A DNA stretch of 64,000 nucleotides from Protea cynaroides (taxonomy: Eukaryota; Streptophyta; Magnoliopsida; Proteales; Proteaceae): positions 60,245,510-60,309,509 of the forward strand of contig CM053276.1 of NCBI GenBank assembly GCA_028583415.1, read 5' to 3'. The notes below the pieces were generated by a model. The model made no database searches, had not been told where the DNA came from, and saw only the letters and a list, made by a program, of their open reading frames with translations. Each line of letters starts with the position of its first letter. Within the stretch, counting starts at the first letter, position 1. The position numbers were made by a program, and so were the translations under genes. Below are positions 36,201 to 48,005 of this stretch, piece after piece.

Positions 36201-39200
36201 GTTCAGATTATTACTGATAATGCTACTAATTACAAAAAAATCGGACTAACCCTTATGCTGAAGAGGCAACACTTATTTTGGACACATTGTGTTGCACACT
36301 ATATTGACTTAATGTTTAAAGATATTGGAGAGTTGCCCAAGGTGGCTAAGGTGGTTGGTCAAGCAAGGACGGTAACAAATTTTATTTACAATCACAGTTG
36401 GGTGTTGGCTTTTATTGAGAAAGCACACACAAGGGGACTTGATAAGGCCTGGAGCAACAAGGCTTGCAACCAACTATGTTACCTTGGACAGCCTTGAGCA
36501 GCGAAAGGCAGGTTTACTCCAAATGGTAACTAGTGGAGAATGGTTGTCGAGTATATATCATGCAACCAAGATAGGGACTGAGGTGACATAAATTCTTATG
36601 TCAACAAAATTTTGGAAGAAGGTTGATGAAATAACTCAGATTATGAAGCCCCTATTTGTTCTACTTAAGTTGGTTGATGGTGATAAGGAGCGAACAATGG
36701 GGATGTTGGTCTATGCAATACAAATGATAATGTATAAGTTACATGAATGGAACCCATCATCCAAGAAAAAGTATTTGAAGATTATAGAGAACCGATGGGA
36801 AGGAATGTTGTTACAAGACATTCATATGGCAGATACTTTGGTTTCGATTAGTTTTAGACTATTGCTTTTTATATTTATCAGTTAAGATTTGAATTATAAA
36901 TTTCTAATGTTTCTTACATCTGGATGTGTAGCATATTACTTAGACCCGAATCAACAATATTCAAACTCTGGATTGGGGTATGAGTTGAAATATATAAAAA
37001 CTATTAGAAAAGTTAAGAATGAAACCAGATATAAATAATGCCTTGTTGGCCACAGAACAGGTAATAAAAACCACTTTTGTTTTCCATAAATGTTAGTTGC
37101 ACAAACCCTTTATGATTGGCTAAAATTATTTAACTACTGTAGATTAAAATTTTCCGTGAATACCGGAGAGAATTTGGTGATCGGGTTGCTAAGGCTACTG
37201 CATTCAAGATAGCTCCTGGTAAATTAGACAATGGACATATTATTTTTGTCTTAATTGATTGGTGTCTTACTTAACTAATTAGTGGTTGATTGGAAATATT
37301 GTTCTTTGTGCAACTGATTGGTGGCTTAACTATGGCACAAGTGCTTCACACTTGAGGAAGATTGCAATCCGGATTTTGTCCCAAACGGCCTCCTCAAGTG
37401 GTTGTGAAAGGAACAGGAGCACTTTTGGGCTTATACATACTAAACCACATAACCGCCTCAGCCATCAAAAACTTCAGAAGCTGGTCTACGAGCACTACAT
37501 CATGAGGTTGATGAAAAAATTGATGGAGTCGGAGCGGCCAAATAAGACAGAAGCCTACATTGACCCACTTGACATGACCCATGCGCTTGATGAGGATGAC
37601 CCAGTTAGAGCATGGGTAGAGGACACCGATAGAGCATTTGTGATGGATGAGATTGCTAAGGATAGACAATCTACAAGACCTGATCCTTTAATAGATGACA
37701 TCATTCGTCAACTAAATGAAGAAGACGAAACACAACCACCATCACAAACACAAGATCAAGTCCAAAGTGAGAATACTTCATCCTCCTCTGATGGTGATGC
37801 TAGAAGGACGAGATCAGGTGCTAAATATGGAGGCACTATTTCTGAGGAGAGTGGTGATGATGACGATGATGATGACGATGGTGGTGGTGGTGGTAGTGGT
37901 GGTGGTGGTGGGGTCAGTGGTAGGAGTAATGCTGGTGGTAGTGGTGGTGGTGGTGGGGTCAGTGGTAGGAGTAATGCTGGTGGTAGTGGTGGTGGTATGC
38001 AATCATATGATCCAGTGCACTTTACAGAGGAGGCAGTATATACTCATACAACTCAAGACGATGATGATGGTGATCGCTTACAACAAAGGAGTTACAGCCG
38101 AAAAGGGCAGGGGAAGGAGAAGGATAGGCAACAACTCCATGATGATGATACTAATATGATTACATATGAAACGGAGTCAATGAGCATGAGTTCTGCTGCA
38201 GACAATGGAGCAAGAATGGTGAACATCGACGCTGGTAGTACATCACATGGAAGTCAAACTGAGACAATGTGGGTCCCAGAAACAAGAATGTCGACTTTAG
38301 AAGAGTATACACGTTTCTACTACCAGTTTACTACCTTCTATAATCAACATATGGATTGGTTTACCTACTGTACATGGATAAGAGATACATCCCAAATAAT
38401 ACTGTTTGCACCTCTTCCTCCCCAATATGAGTCAGAGTTCGATCCGGGCCGTCACTCGACATGGAATTAGCTGAGTAATTTACATGTAAGAAACACTTTC
38501 CTTCTTAATGTTGTTAATTATAGATTTATTGTGTTTTTATGCTTTAAAAATATGTTATGTATGATCCATCATTTCTATGCGTATCCTGCCCCATAATCAT
38601 GTGTGTCTATGATGTAAGAAATCTTTTCTTTCTAATGTTGCTAATTATAGTGTTTTTTTGCTTTAAAATTGTGTTTTATATGTCCCTTAATCATTTTTAT
38701 GCGTATCTTGCCCCGTATCCATGCGTATCCATGCGTATCCACCGTATCCACAATAGGATACGATACATCTCTTAATTTCTGCTGTCCGATACGGTATCGA
38801 TACACGATACTTAATTCCTTGGGTAATAGATATTGTACATGATGCAACAAAGGATTAAGGATACTAGTACTTGGTTCTCACATTGGGTGCCCAAGCCAGC
38901 ATTGTACAGTAGACCACAACAATATTAAGATCAAATAAAAGAAACCCCTGGGTTGGCAAGTAATATCTTGACCTACTCATGTCAGGGATAAGACTAGGAA
39001 CCATGAAAAGGAAAGACATTGTAACTCCACATTCCAAATGATCCTCTAAGATTTTCCACCAATGAGATCGTCAACTCAATGATAGGGAAATGGAAAAGAA
39101 TAAAAGTGAGGCCAAGGGGACCAGGGGAAGATTAGAAAATAGTTCTATCTGAACCTTAGAACTCTAATGATTGTTTGGTAAAGATGCAAGTCCCATCTCC

Positions 39201-42200
39201 ACTGAGATTAAATCTCCCAATAAAAACTGAAAGGCCTCCCCAATGGGAATATTTTGACAAGTCACGAAGTAATTCTGCATTAGGTGGTACTGAGACCTAT
39301 TCCTGTTTATATATTCTAATAGTTGTTGTTACTCGAAGTTGAGTAAACCAGATCAAGATACAATGGTACATATAAGTTTATATTACAGAAACTTCATCCA
39401 AATATGAATATATGGAAGAGTATAAAACCCTTCTATAGCAGGGTTTTAATTCAATCAATTCTCATATTCCTGTATGTAGACTATAAAGCTCTAATATTAG
39501 GACTACTGCTACAGATATCATATGGTGCAGGGAAGAAAATAAATATTTGCCAAGAGCATGAAGATCCGGGCCTCTGGGCTAGATGGCTAGTTAGGCAGCA
39601 AACTGGTATGCTTCAGCAAGATTTAGTTGATGAGGTTTAACCAAGAAAACTCAGTAAATTAATATACTCTAAATAAATATTCCAGGTCCAGATTTCCAGT
39701 GGATGTCAGTAAATATTTCTTCATTGAGCAAGAGATACCAGGTTTGTTCCTGCACTTGAACCAGAATATAATTTGTGAACCCTATTTGTGGAATTTCTAA
39801 CGAATAGACAGAAATCAGTTTGAAAGGTTAACCTAATTAATTATGCATCCAAAATGAAGGACGAAGACTTCTTAGTTTCCAATTCCACTTTTAGTACAGA
39901 ATGAATGACTATTTTGTGCGCAAAAACCAGCTAGGGGTTTCTCTATTAAATCGGGTTATGACAGGTCTCACTCAGAAAGGTAACTGGTTCATGAGTTAAC
40001 TGGAAATGGAGCAATTGTTGAAAATTAAATATTTCAAAACTTTCATCTTGCTACAATTCAATGATCTCTCCCAGCTAAACTTTGCTAATATAAGGGAAGA
40101 TTTCAGTGGATCAATTTTGTTTTCCCTCTTAAAAGGCATCCGGAAACCACGACAGCCTTTGCCTTAACTGCAACTATTTTATGGAAAATTAAAAACTACT
40201 GGCATATATGATCTACATTCTGTTAGATTTACGTATCCATCATATCCAAATTTAATAATTAAATGATAATTAATTTACATTGATATTTTGGTGGAAAACC
40301 CACCAATCTTTTGTGAGTGAAGCTGTCTCTTGGGATGCCCAACAGCGCCCCAGATTTCGTTTTTCGTAATTTTTGTTAGGCGTTTTGGGAACTAGTTTGT
40401 TCTGCTGATGGCATTGCCAAGTTCTGTTAGTGCCCTTTTCTTGCTGATCCTTAGCCCTAAAAAAAAAAAAAAAAGGTTCATACTATAAATTGTTCACAAC
40501 TAGGGACAGAATTGAGCAAAAGAAGTAGCGTGGGACGCCTCTGAGCGTCCAAGATATAGATTCAGTAATTAATCTTTGTATATCCTAGATGTTTATTAAA
40601 CTCTGCTGATGGCATTGCCGAAGGTAGATTTTAAAAACATCTAGTTTTTTCACTATTTGATCCCTATTGGGGCCTGCATTGCCTGCTGATGGCAATGCCG
40701 AAGGTGGGGTATTACCATTAGGTGATTTGTACTTTCATACCTTTTTTTTTTTTTGTTTTTCCTAATATATCTTGTTGACCTCTAGCAAAAAAAAGGGACA
40801 GAATTGGGCATTTTGTTAATACAGGTGTCTCACTGTGTGCTCATCGGAATGAGATTCCAGACACTTCCCTTAACTATCAGACTCTACTTGCTTGCAGCCC
40901 CTCACCGACACAACTCCCAACTTCTGACCTGACGACCCAAGTGTGAGTGCTCATGTGTATGCTTGGAACTGGATCACTTGGGAATCTAGTATGGATTACT
41001 ATAAGTTATTTAAGAATAAGATTCTCTTTATTATCTTGTGATTGGCCCCTAAACCTGACAGTCCTTCTCGTCGCAGTTAAATTTTATGGACTCTGGTGCA
41101 CTAATAGTTGATGTCTTTTGGCCTATATATCAATGCACTAGGTGTATGATGTTGAGCTATAAATGAAACAGATGCTCAATAAGGAATCCACTGCTGGTGT
41201 TGAGATGAATATCAAGGGAGGGATATCAGATCATGATTGGACGAAATTCCAGGGCATGGTGATATGCTTCGTAAATTGTTTAAGAGAATGTAAAAATATT
41301 AATTATATATTAGTCAATATTTTATAATTATTTCACAAATTGTTTGGATGTCTAATCAATGGTTTACATTCTCTGAATAAGTATATTTGATGGACTAGGG
41401 TGGTGACAATAATAAGTTCAATGTCCATTGGTCGATTATGCAATATTGTGGATTGGAAGGATATAATCTTTCATTTTTTTTTTTTTTTTTTTTGTTTGTT
41501 GTTTCTATAGGTATCCTTATTTGAGAAGTAAAGATAAGTTAGCTAATGAAACCTAGGTAGAATCACCTAGTGGATCCCACCACTTAGCATTCTAAGTAAC
41601 CAGGAATCCTAGGGATTAGTTATCTATAACAAGGCAGCTTAAAGGAGAGAGAATAGGACTTCCTATCACAGGGAATTCTCTCCTCTCTGTCTCTCCCTAC
41701 AATTTTGAATCTCTCTCTCTCTCTCTCTCTCCCTCTTATGTTCTTGAGGTTACAAATTAGAGTTCCAAACCTAGGGTTTGCGAAGACAAGATTCTTGTCA
41801 TCCCTACGCAAGAGTTGTTCGTGGGTGTCCCTTGTGTCGCTGTGGTTGCTAGTCTGATCAAGTGTTGTAACCCAAAGCTCTCCTTAAATTAGTTTGAATA
41901 CCCTTTTGTTGCCTGGGGATATATCAAATTGAATTAAAATTTTCATAAAGTATAGTTTTGCACAACACCTTCTACTACCACAATACAATGTAAGAACACA
42001 GCTTAATGAACTGCTATCATGCATAACCTGTGAACCCAATCCTACATTTTTTTCATTCTCAATTTTGCACCTTTGGATCCATATATAGGTATGCTTTCAT
42101 TTTTCAACAATGCCGAAGCTGATTGATCCAATCATTAATTGGATAGATTAAGGGAATATATTAATCATATATAAAAAACGACTTGTATAAGAAGAAATAT

Positions 42201-43776
42201 TTCTGGGTCAGGTGCAGAAATTGATCCCTATGATCAAAGTTATATACTCTAACATAGGCCTCATCCACACAAAAAACAGAGAACATACGAAAGTTTTAGA
42301 ATATTATTTTCGGGCACTGGAACGAAACCCACTCTTACCACAAGCTTTTAATAACATGGCCATGACCTGTCATTACATGTGACTATCTCCACTATAGGAA
42401 GAAAGATGAAAGAAGAAAGAAGAAAGAAGAAAAGAAAAATAAATCCACTACTACATACCAGAAACCAAAAAAAAGAAAAGAAAAAAAAGTAGGCTTTCTA
42501 CACATGCATCATCCAAAGCAGCGATATTATCAGCCGTAGCAAAGAAAGACTTCATAGAAGCCAAAATACGAAGAAATAGATATGCCTAGATACTATATTC
42601 TATGGATAAAGGATATAATTGATAGAAGAAGCACAGTAAAGATCAATTAGCGAGGTTTTGGGCCGGTACAATAAGAACTGCTTCCTTATGTCATGCTATG
42701 AGATAAAAGCTAGGAATAATAGAGTCGATCTACTAAGGTCTTGAGCAGCGGCGTAGCATCAGATCCCAAAGATAGTAAGTCCTTTCTTATGAAGGAATAT
42801 CTTTTTCAAAGTTACTATATTATATGAATTTTAATATGAAACCGAGATAGTTACCTTTCAGAAAATTATAAAGATAGGGTGGCGGGTGTCTATACTTCAT
42901 TCTTCTCAAGGTGGGAGAAAAGAAAATTTTGGCTTGAAAGTAAGGGAATCTTTTGCTTTTCTTTTGATCAAGTAGGCCTTAAGGTAACTTCATCTTTTAA
43001 TTGACAATTTCCCTCATATTTGTGTTCCTCACAAAATTATGCTTTACATAAATTATAATTGCCATGGTTTATATTTTATAATTTCTCCATAAGGTGTTAG
43101 CACATAAGGCTTCTTGCCATCTTTACATAAAGTTTTGTTTTTATCAACAAAATTAACCCAGTAAAAGAATGAAAAAAAATTCATGGAGTCTTTTTACTTC
43201 CACTGATTTGACATAAAATTCATGACTAAGAAATAACTCTGACTTGAATTCTGTATCTAAGAAGGGTTTCATTCATTTCAATTCCTATTTTTCTATAATC
43301 CCTACCTCATAGAAAGCTTCAGTTGGGTTACCTTGAGTTGTTCCCCCTCGGTGCCGATGACCGAGGAGCTGACCGGAATGCCTGGCCGCCGACTCTACCG
43401 CCTGTCTTCGCCGCCGATGCTTCATCAACTGCTCCAAGCGTCAAAACACTAGCTGCAAGTGTAACAATTGCTAGCTTTGCCAACCTCATCTCTTTTTGCC
43501 TGTCATAGCAGAGAACAAATCAAGCTCTAACTACAGTAACTTACAACGATATCAAAATTTTAAACTAAAAACAACAAATTCCAATGGCACTGGAAGTTAG
43601 GTATTGCAAAAACTTGGGTTTCTTCGTCCATACCTTGATGGGTCAGGGTGGTGATCATCTGTGGATGATTGACATGAGATCACTGCTAATGTATTCAACT
43701 TCTTCTTGTTTTCGGGTTTGTAAGTTGAAGTAGCATTGATAACGAAGCTCTGTTGTGAGAAGGCAACAATCGCCAT
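33021..43776 (-). CDS. Plastid-targeted small membrane protein, three exons, 10-kb intron 2
   Basis: Exons 43776-43634, 43499-43332 and 33258-33021 join with GT/AG borders. Both introns are phase 2 and split an Arg codon (AG|G). The sum is 549 nt, 182 codons plus TAA. Residues 1-47 are Ser/Thr/Lys-rich and look like a transit peptide. Residues 54-72 are hydrophobic and end in an ASA-type processing site. GGRVGG follows at 81-86, then Arg/Ser-rich and Gly/Tyr/Trp/Pro-rich stretches. A second hydrophobic segment spans about 154-169, followed by RRF and an acidic DEDDDY tail. The wording ([30 protein letters not shown]) recalls a conserved plant chloroplast family in which I remember Arabidopsis At3g02900 and At5g16660; a database search should confirm this. 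Function is unknown to me. It is the only intact host gene seen. Confidence 0.85.
34393..34676. repeat. CT-rich microsatellite region (TCTCTCTGC)n
   Basis: Runs of CTCTCTCTGCTCTCTG interrupted once by an AT-rich stretch (34450-34515), inside the hAT element before its coding part. Confidence 0.85.
35154..38470 (+). pseudogene. hAT transposase (BED finger, DUF659, hAT dimerisation), broken
   Basis: The first open stretch has a BED-type zinc finger (C23-x2-C26, H41, C52), then acidic and Ser-rich linkers. A DUF659 catalytic-core region follows (35850-36470: [40 protein letters not shown]). After further conserved pieces (36598-36830, 36930-37030, 37140-37200), the C-terminal dimerisation block lies at 37310-37510 ([23 protein letters not shown]). 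A long Asp/Gly/Ser low-complexity tail ends at 38470. Breaks: one in-frame TAG at 35997-35999 within an otherwise continuous frame, a frameshift near 36435, and a TAA near 36590. Introns are likely between 36840 and 37310. The copy cannot encode active transposase but retains intact ends. Confidence 0.9.
37855..38002 (+). repeat. (GAT)n/(GGT)n coding repeat with 57-bp duplication
   Basis: A GATGAC run encodes poly-Asp and passes into GGT runs encoding poly-Gly. A unit encoding [15 protein letters not shown] is present twice in tandem, about 57 nt apart. Confidence 0.85.
38830..43331. other. Remainder of intron 2 of the plastid-protein gene
   Basis: No coding exon of the gene or other gene is seen. 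The motif CTGCTGATGGCATTGCC occurs three times (40402, 40603, 40683). T-runs occur at 40741-40755 and 41470-41493, a (CT)n run at 41708-41733, and a GAA-rich microsatellite at 42395-42440. The stretch 41540-41880 looks like decayed LTR or leader sequence without definable ends. Confidence 0.5.
43332..43499 (-). CDS. Exon 2 of the plastid-protein gene
   Basis: Acceptor TGACAG at its upstream side and donor CAAG|GTAACC downstream. It encodes the hydrophobic stretch, the ASA site and [11 protein letters not shown]. Higher GC than its surroundings. Confidence 0.87.
43634..43776 (-). CDS. Exon 1 of the plastid-protein gene
   Basis: ATG at 43776-43774 opens [11 protein letters not shown]. Donor TCAAG|GTATGG leads into a 134-bp intron. 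This start gives the transit-peptide-like N-terminus and an exact in-phase join to exon 2. Confidence 0.85.
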
Positions 43777-43943
43777 GAGGTTTTGATTTTTCTGGTAGTA
43801 AATTAATATTGTATTGTATGGATTCCTCTCTTTATCTTGGAAGAACTTCAGAGGGCAGATTCTACATATTGTCTCGTTGAAGCAAAGAGATGCAGAGGTT
43901 GTAAGCCTGTAAGGGTTTATCTTCTACATGATTGAGAAGTTGC

Positions 43944-43949
43944 CACGTG
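43944..43949 (-). promoter_or_regulatory. G-box/ABRE (CACGTG) upstream of the plastid-protein gene
   Basis: On the minus strand the context is GACACGTGGC, a canonical G-box/ABRE core, 168 nt before the ATG. A GATAA I-box-like word adjoins it on the plus strand at 43952. G-box plus I-box is common in light-responsive promoters of plastid-protein genes; regulation here is inferred. Confidence 0.5.
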
Positions 43950-43959
43950 TCGATAAACC

Positions 43960-44765
43960 CATGGAGTGGAGGAAGTTTCTGGAACGCTAGATATTGTCCC
44001 TCCTTTTTCGCCCTGTCTAGCATCTAAGGGTCTAAGCCCAACAATGGCTTTTTACGCCCAACAACTGTAAGGGAAACAAGTCCAGTACGAGCCCAGGCCA
44101 GTTATATAAGGCTTGGGACCTCAGGTATTCATTGGATCTATAGCTTACGGACCCATTTTGAGAAGCCGTAAGAAGCAGTGGACGTGGTTATAAACACAAA
44201 TAAAAACCCTTTTCTTTTAGGGTGCATTTCTTTCGCCATAAAATATTTTGAATTTATTTATAAATATGTTATTTTTACTGTTATTTGAATTTTTAATTTT
44301 TTTTTTTGTTACACATGTCCCATAAGCACATTTGAACATGATTGAACAAAGAAAAGAAATCATCCATACGATGGGGTGGGGTCCTCCATGATCAAGATCG
44401 TATTTTTTTTACCAAATAAAAAGAACAATATTCCTGTTTTAGTCATTGTATTGGTTTTATAAAGTACAATAAATATTTGGAAAAAGTTTTTGGGCTCTGT
44501 TTCATAGAAATGGGACTCCAACTGGACTGGAACATCTCACCCTTAAAAGAACACAAACCCTCTAACCTTCTTGAAGTTTCTATAATGCCCCTCTCATTCC
44601 ATCAAGAATCATGATCAATCCCTTTTCAAAAATCATTAATAAAAACCATTTTTTCACTTAAAAAATAACAATTGTTTGGCAACTACGATATAATAGATTA
44701 TAGAATGAAAAAAATAGATTTGATACATGTGCATAATAATAAGTTTCAATGATGTTGCAATTATG
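43960..44765. other. Intergenic DNA upstream of the plastid-protein gene
   Basis: Probably includes distal promoter sequence. TTATATAA at 44102-44109 could be a TATA box for either strand. No gene is seen. Confidence 0.4.
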
Positions 44766-44769
44766 GATC

Positions 44770-45290
44770 TTATACTTGGGAAGAAACTTGGCCAGCTAGT
44801 TCCATTTTTTGGTCATTGAATTCCGATCAAGCACTAGACAAATGAATCCGAGCAAGAAATGACCTTCCCCTCCAAATTGCAAGTCGATCTAAGCTCTGGT
44901 TTGCAAGAAATAGAAGTTTTAAAAATGTTGCAACCATGGAAGTCGAACATGGGAAGATGAAGCTTCCCTTCAACCAACGTAGATCTGCATTTTCTGCCGT
45001 TGAATCTCCAATCAGGAATCGATATATGAAGCCCAAGATAAAATGATACTCTCTTCAAAATTTCAAAGCCGATCTAAGCTCTGATGTGCAAGGAATCAAA
45101 GTTTAAAAAATTCGGCAATTATGGAACTTGACTTCGGTTAGTGTAGACCTGCCTTTCCAGTATTTGAATCTCCAATCAGGCACCAGATATATGAAGCCTA
45201 ATAAGAAATGACTTCCCCTCAAAATTCTAAATCAGTCTGAGCTTTGATTTGCCAAGAATCGAAGTTTCAAGAATACTGCAACTCTAAAAC
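44770..45290. repeat. Tandem repeat, three diverged units of about 165-185 bp
   Basis: Repeated order: TTGAATCTCCAATCAGG, then ATATATGAAGCC, AAGAAATGACTTCCCCTC, GATCTAAGCTCTG, GCAAGAAATCGAAGTTT and GCAACnATGGAA. Units begin near 44818, 45001 and 45167. No coding role is seen. Confidence 0.7.
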
Positions 45291-45564
45291 CTAAACATGC
45301 ATGTTAGGAGAGAAAAATATCCCCCAATAAAAAGCTAACACATGGCACATTCTTCGGCATCTTCCTACTTGCTATCACAGTTACACTCGCGATCTGTCTC
45401 TTAGCGGCTAACTCCTACTAGGATACGTCGCCTAATCGGACAGATTTCCAAGGCCACGTGTCACCAAATGAATCACTTGTACTCCGAACAACTCGGAGGA
45501 GGAATCCTATCCCTATCAAGGTATTCTCGCGGCATGGGAAACACTCACACGGTGACACTATCAC

Positions 45565-47990
45565 TGTAAGACCCGCAAACCATGAACCCAGTCTAACCTT
45601 ACGTTCTCGTGTCGTAACCGGTCTTTCCATCATAACCGTCTCAAGTGAACCAATTGTATGAAGAAACCACAAGATAAGGTAAGCAACAAGTCAAATTTAG
45701 TTGGTGTGGTTGACTGGTTAAGTTGTGTAGAAGCAACTAGTCAAAAACTAAAAACCAGTAAATTTTGGACGTGTGGTGGCAGTTTTAAGGGGTGTGGTCG
45801 CACACGAGACCACACAACATGAGACCACACGCATGAGACCACACGACATGTGATTGCATATTTTGGACGTGTGGTCGACGGATTATGTGACCACACGTGC
45901 GACCACACGTTGCTGAACCAACTCCGAGTTTTGAAAACTTTCCCAAAACTTAAGGGATCTCTTTCCTAATTAAAGTGGGACTCTATATGGAGGTTTTTCT
46001 CTATATAAGGGACGTCCCTTAGCCTCTCTCACTCTTTTAGAACCCAAATTGAAACTCTAAACCTAAGAGGAAAAGAGAGAGAGGAAGAGAAGGAGGAGAA
46101 GGAGATTTGGAGAAGAAGACTTAGATGAAGGTTTTGCAAGAGAATGTTCTAGCTCCTATAGCAAACTTAAGGTATAGACTTGACTCTGTAGGCTAGATCA
46201 GATAGGATAGGTTCATTTTATCAAGTTGATGTGTTGAATCTAATGTAACGATTTCGGTTATGGAATTTCTAATGAAAACCATAAGAGAATAGGATAATGG
46301 TTAATGAGAAACTATAAATAATGGTCATAGGATAATCATAGGATGAACCCAAGTGATGAGCCAAGGAATTAACTCAGGAAGAATTCAGGTTGAAGATGAA
46401 AAATTGACCAAACATCACATGGTCGCAGCCTGTGGTTGACCACAGGGTGACCAGATGATCGACCACAGCTATTCGGAAAGTTTTCAGGAAAGGTGTGGTC
46501 GCAGGATGTAGTCGCACAAAATGCGACCATAGGATTCGATCACACAGTATTTGGTCTCATATATTGCGACTACAGGTCCGACCATACGCCCGACCATACG
46601 ATAACAACAAGCATATTTTGAGACCAAACAAGGTTTTTGACTACTGTAACTTGGTAAACTTGAACCCTAACTTACATACATTAATTGTTTAGGTTCCTAA
46701 TAGATTCAAAGTAACTTCCAAAGCTTGGGAGAGGAACAAACATTAATCAAAGGTGAGGGAACAAGACCTAACAATTGGCTAATAATAAGCTATTTTATTT
46801 TATTGAGTCCAATACAATGATTGATTCTATGCTTGTATGCTTGTAATGTGTATTTCACATGTCATCCAATATTACTGTTATTACTGCCCATGCATATTTA
46901 CTTTTGTTTATTTATAACATGATGATGATGATGCTAGGAATAAGCATATGATTGTATGTGTGTGGTTAGTGTGTTGGATGCGAGTAGAGCATCAGGGGGA
47001 GGACGTGACATTGTGGTTCATCCTGGTCACCAGACTCTAGCTCTATCTCTACTCAAGTTTTTCCCACTAACATCGTCGTATCGCCATTACCTTAGTAGAA
47101 TTATTATGTCGTAGGGCATTAAGGGAGGTGGTTCCGGACCATGTAGTCTTCGACTCTACTGGGGGGTCTTAGCTCTATCTCTGTGGACATATTGAGGGAT
47201 GCTGGGGTGAGGCCTTTGATAAACTGGATGACATTAGGATTGGTTAGTTGTGAACCCAATTTGTAAGCCCTCGCTGGTGAGGGCTAACGTGTTAGTATGG
47301 GTAGGGCATCAGGGAAAGTGTTGGCGGTGTGTGATCCGAACACTTTAGCTCTATCTCTATTCCATGGTGGATGCATGTGGGAAGGTAATGGTGTTTGATC
47401 CATTGGGCAGATTCACACACTCATGTATAGAGGTGCGGGGGCCTCTAAACCTTTCTATAGCATATTGTAAACTTAAAAAACCAGACCAAAGATATGAATT
47501 AAACGCATGCATATGTTTGTTGCATTGTTTTGTTTTCTCGCTGAACTCAAGTTGGAGAGCTAACCCTCGCGTGTGTAGTTCTTTTTAGTTTCTAATGTTG
47601 CAGGTGTTACAATTGAAGATTATATCGATGCGTCAACGTATGGACAAGTGACAGCTATGGATATGCAAGCTGTGGAGGACGAATAAGACTCGTCAAGCGA
47701 GTGTTTCCACCATGATTACACTTAGTATTTTATCATATTTTGATATTTGTAATAGGTATTGATTATGTTTTGGTTACTTAGAGATAACTGGATTATCTAA
47801 TCATTTATCATTTAGACCTCAGCTCATTATTAATAAGACTTCCACTATTTATTTATTTACTCTGATTATTTTTGTGGAATGTGTTTTAGTTTAACATGGT
47901 AGGCATAGCCTATACGAGATCCTGGTTTGAACCGTTGGTTTTCATGATTGTTCATCACACTATTGGTTAGTCCAGAATTGGGGTGTGACA
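45565..47990 (+). repeat. 5' LTR of element C (2,426 bp)
   Basis: Starts TGTAAGACCCGC and ends GGGGTGTGACA immediately before the primer-binding site. It contains clusters of GACCACAC/GTGGTCGCA words at 45780-45910 and 46430-46610, TATATAAG at 46003-46010 followed by GGACGTCCCTT, and a repeat-bearing second half (copies of the GTAGGGCATCAGGG type near 46985, 47110 and 47305). Confidence 0.9.
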
Positions 47991-47993
47991 ACT

Positions 47994-48005
47994 TGGTATC
48001 AGAGC
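47994..48005 (+). other. Primer-binding site, tRNA-iMet
   Basis: TGGTATCAGAGC lies three bases after the LTR end, complementary to the initiator Met-tRNA 3' end. Confidence 0.9.

Larger units (their letters stand above)
33534..38821 (+). mobile_element. Full-length hAT transposon, 5,288 bp, 8-bp TSD GGTAATAG
   Basis: Termini are CAAGGAATCAAGTATCG at 33534 and, read inward from 38821, CAAGGAATTAAGTATCG (16 of 17 match). Identical 8-bp duplications GGTAATAG lie at 33526-33533 and 38822-38829, the hallmark of hAT insertion. About 300 bp inside the left end and 120 bp inside the right end are packed with GTATCG/CGATAC words, the subterminal repeats expected to bind transposase. The element lies in intron 2 of the minus-strand plastid-protein gene, with its transposase facing the opposite way. 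Confidence 0.93.

Noticed and set aside
37716..38159. Alternative-frame open reading regions around the GAT/GGT repeats
   Set aside because: Trinucleotide repeats leave all frames open; only the frame continuous with the hAT dimerisation domain is supported.
43323..43508. Plus-strand open frame of about 60 codons
   Set aside because: Antisense shadow of exon 2; the minus strand has consensus splice sites and joins in phase.
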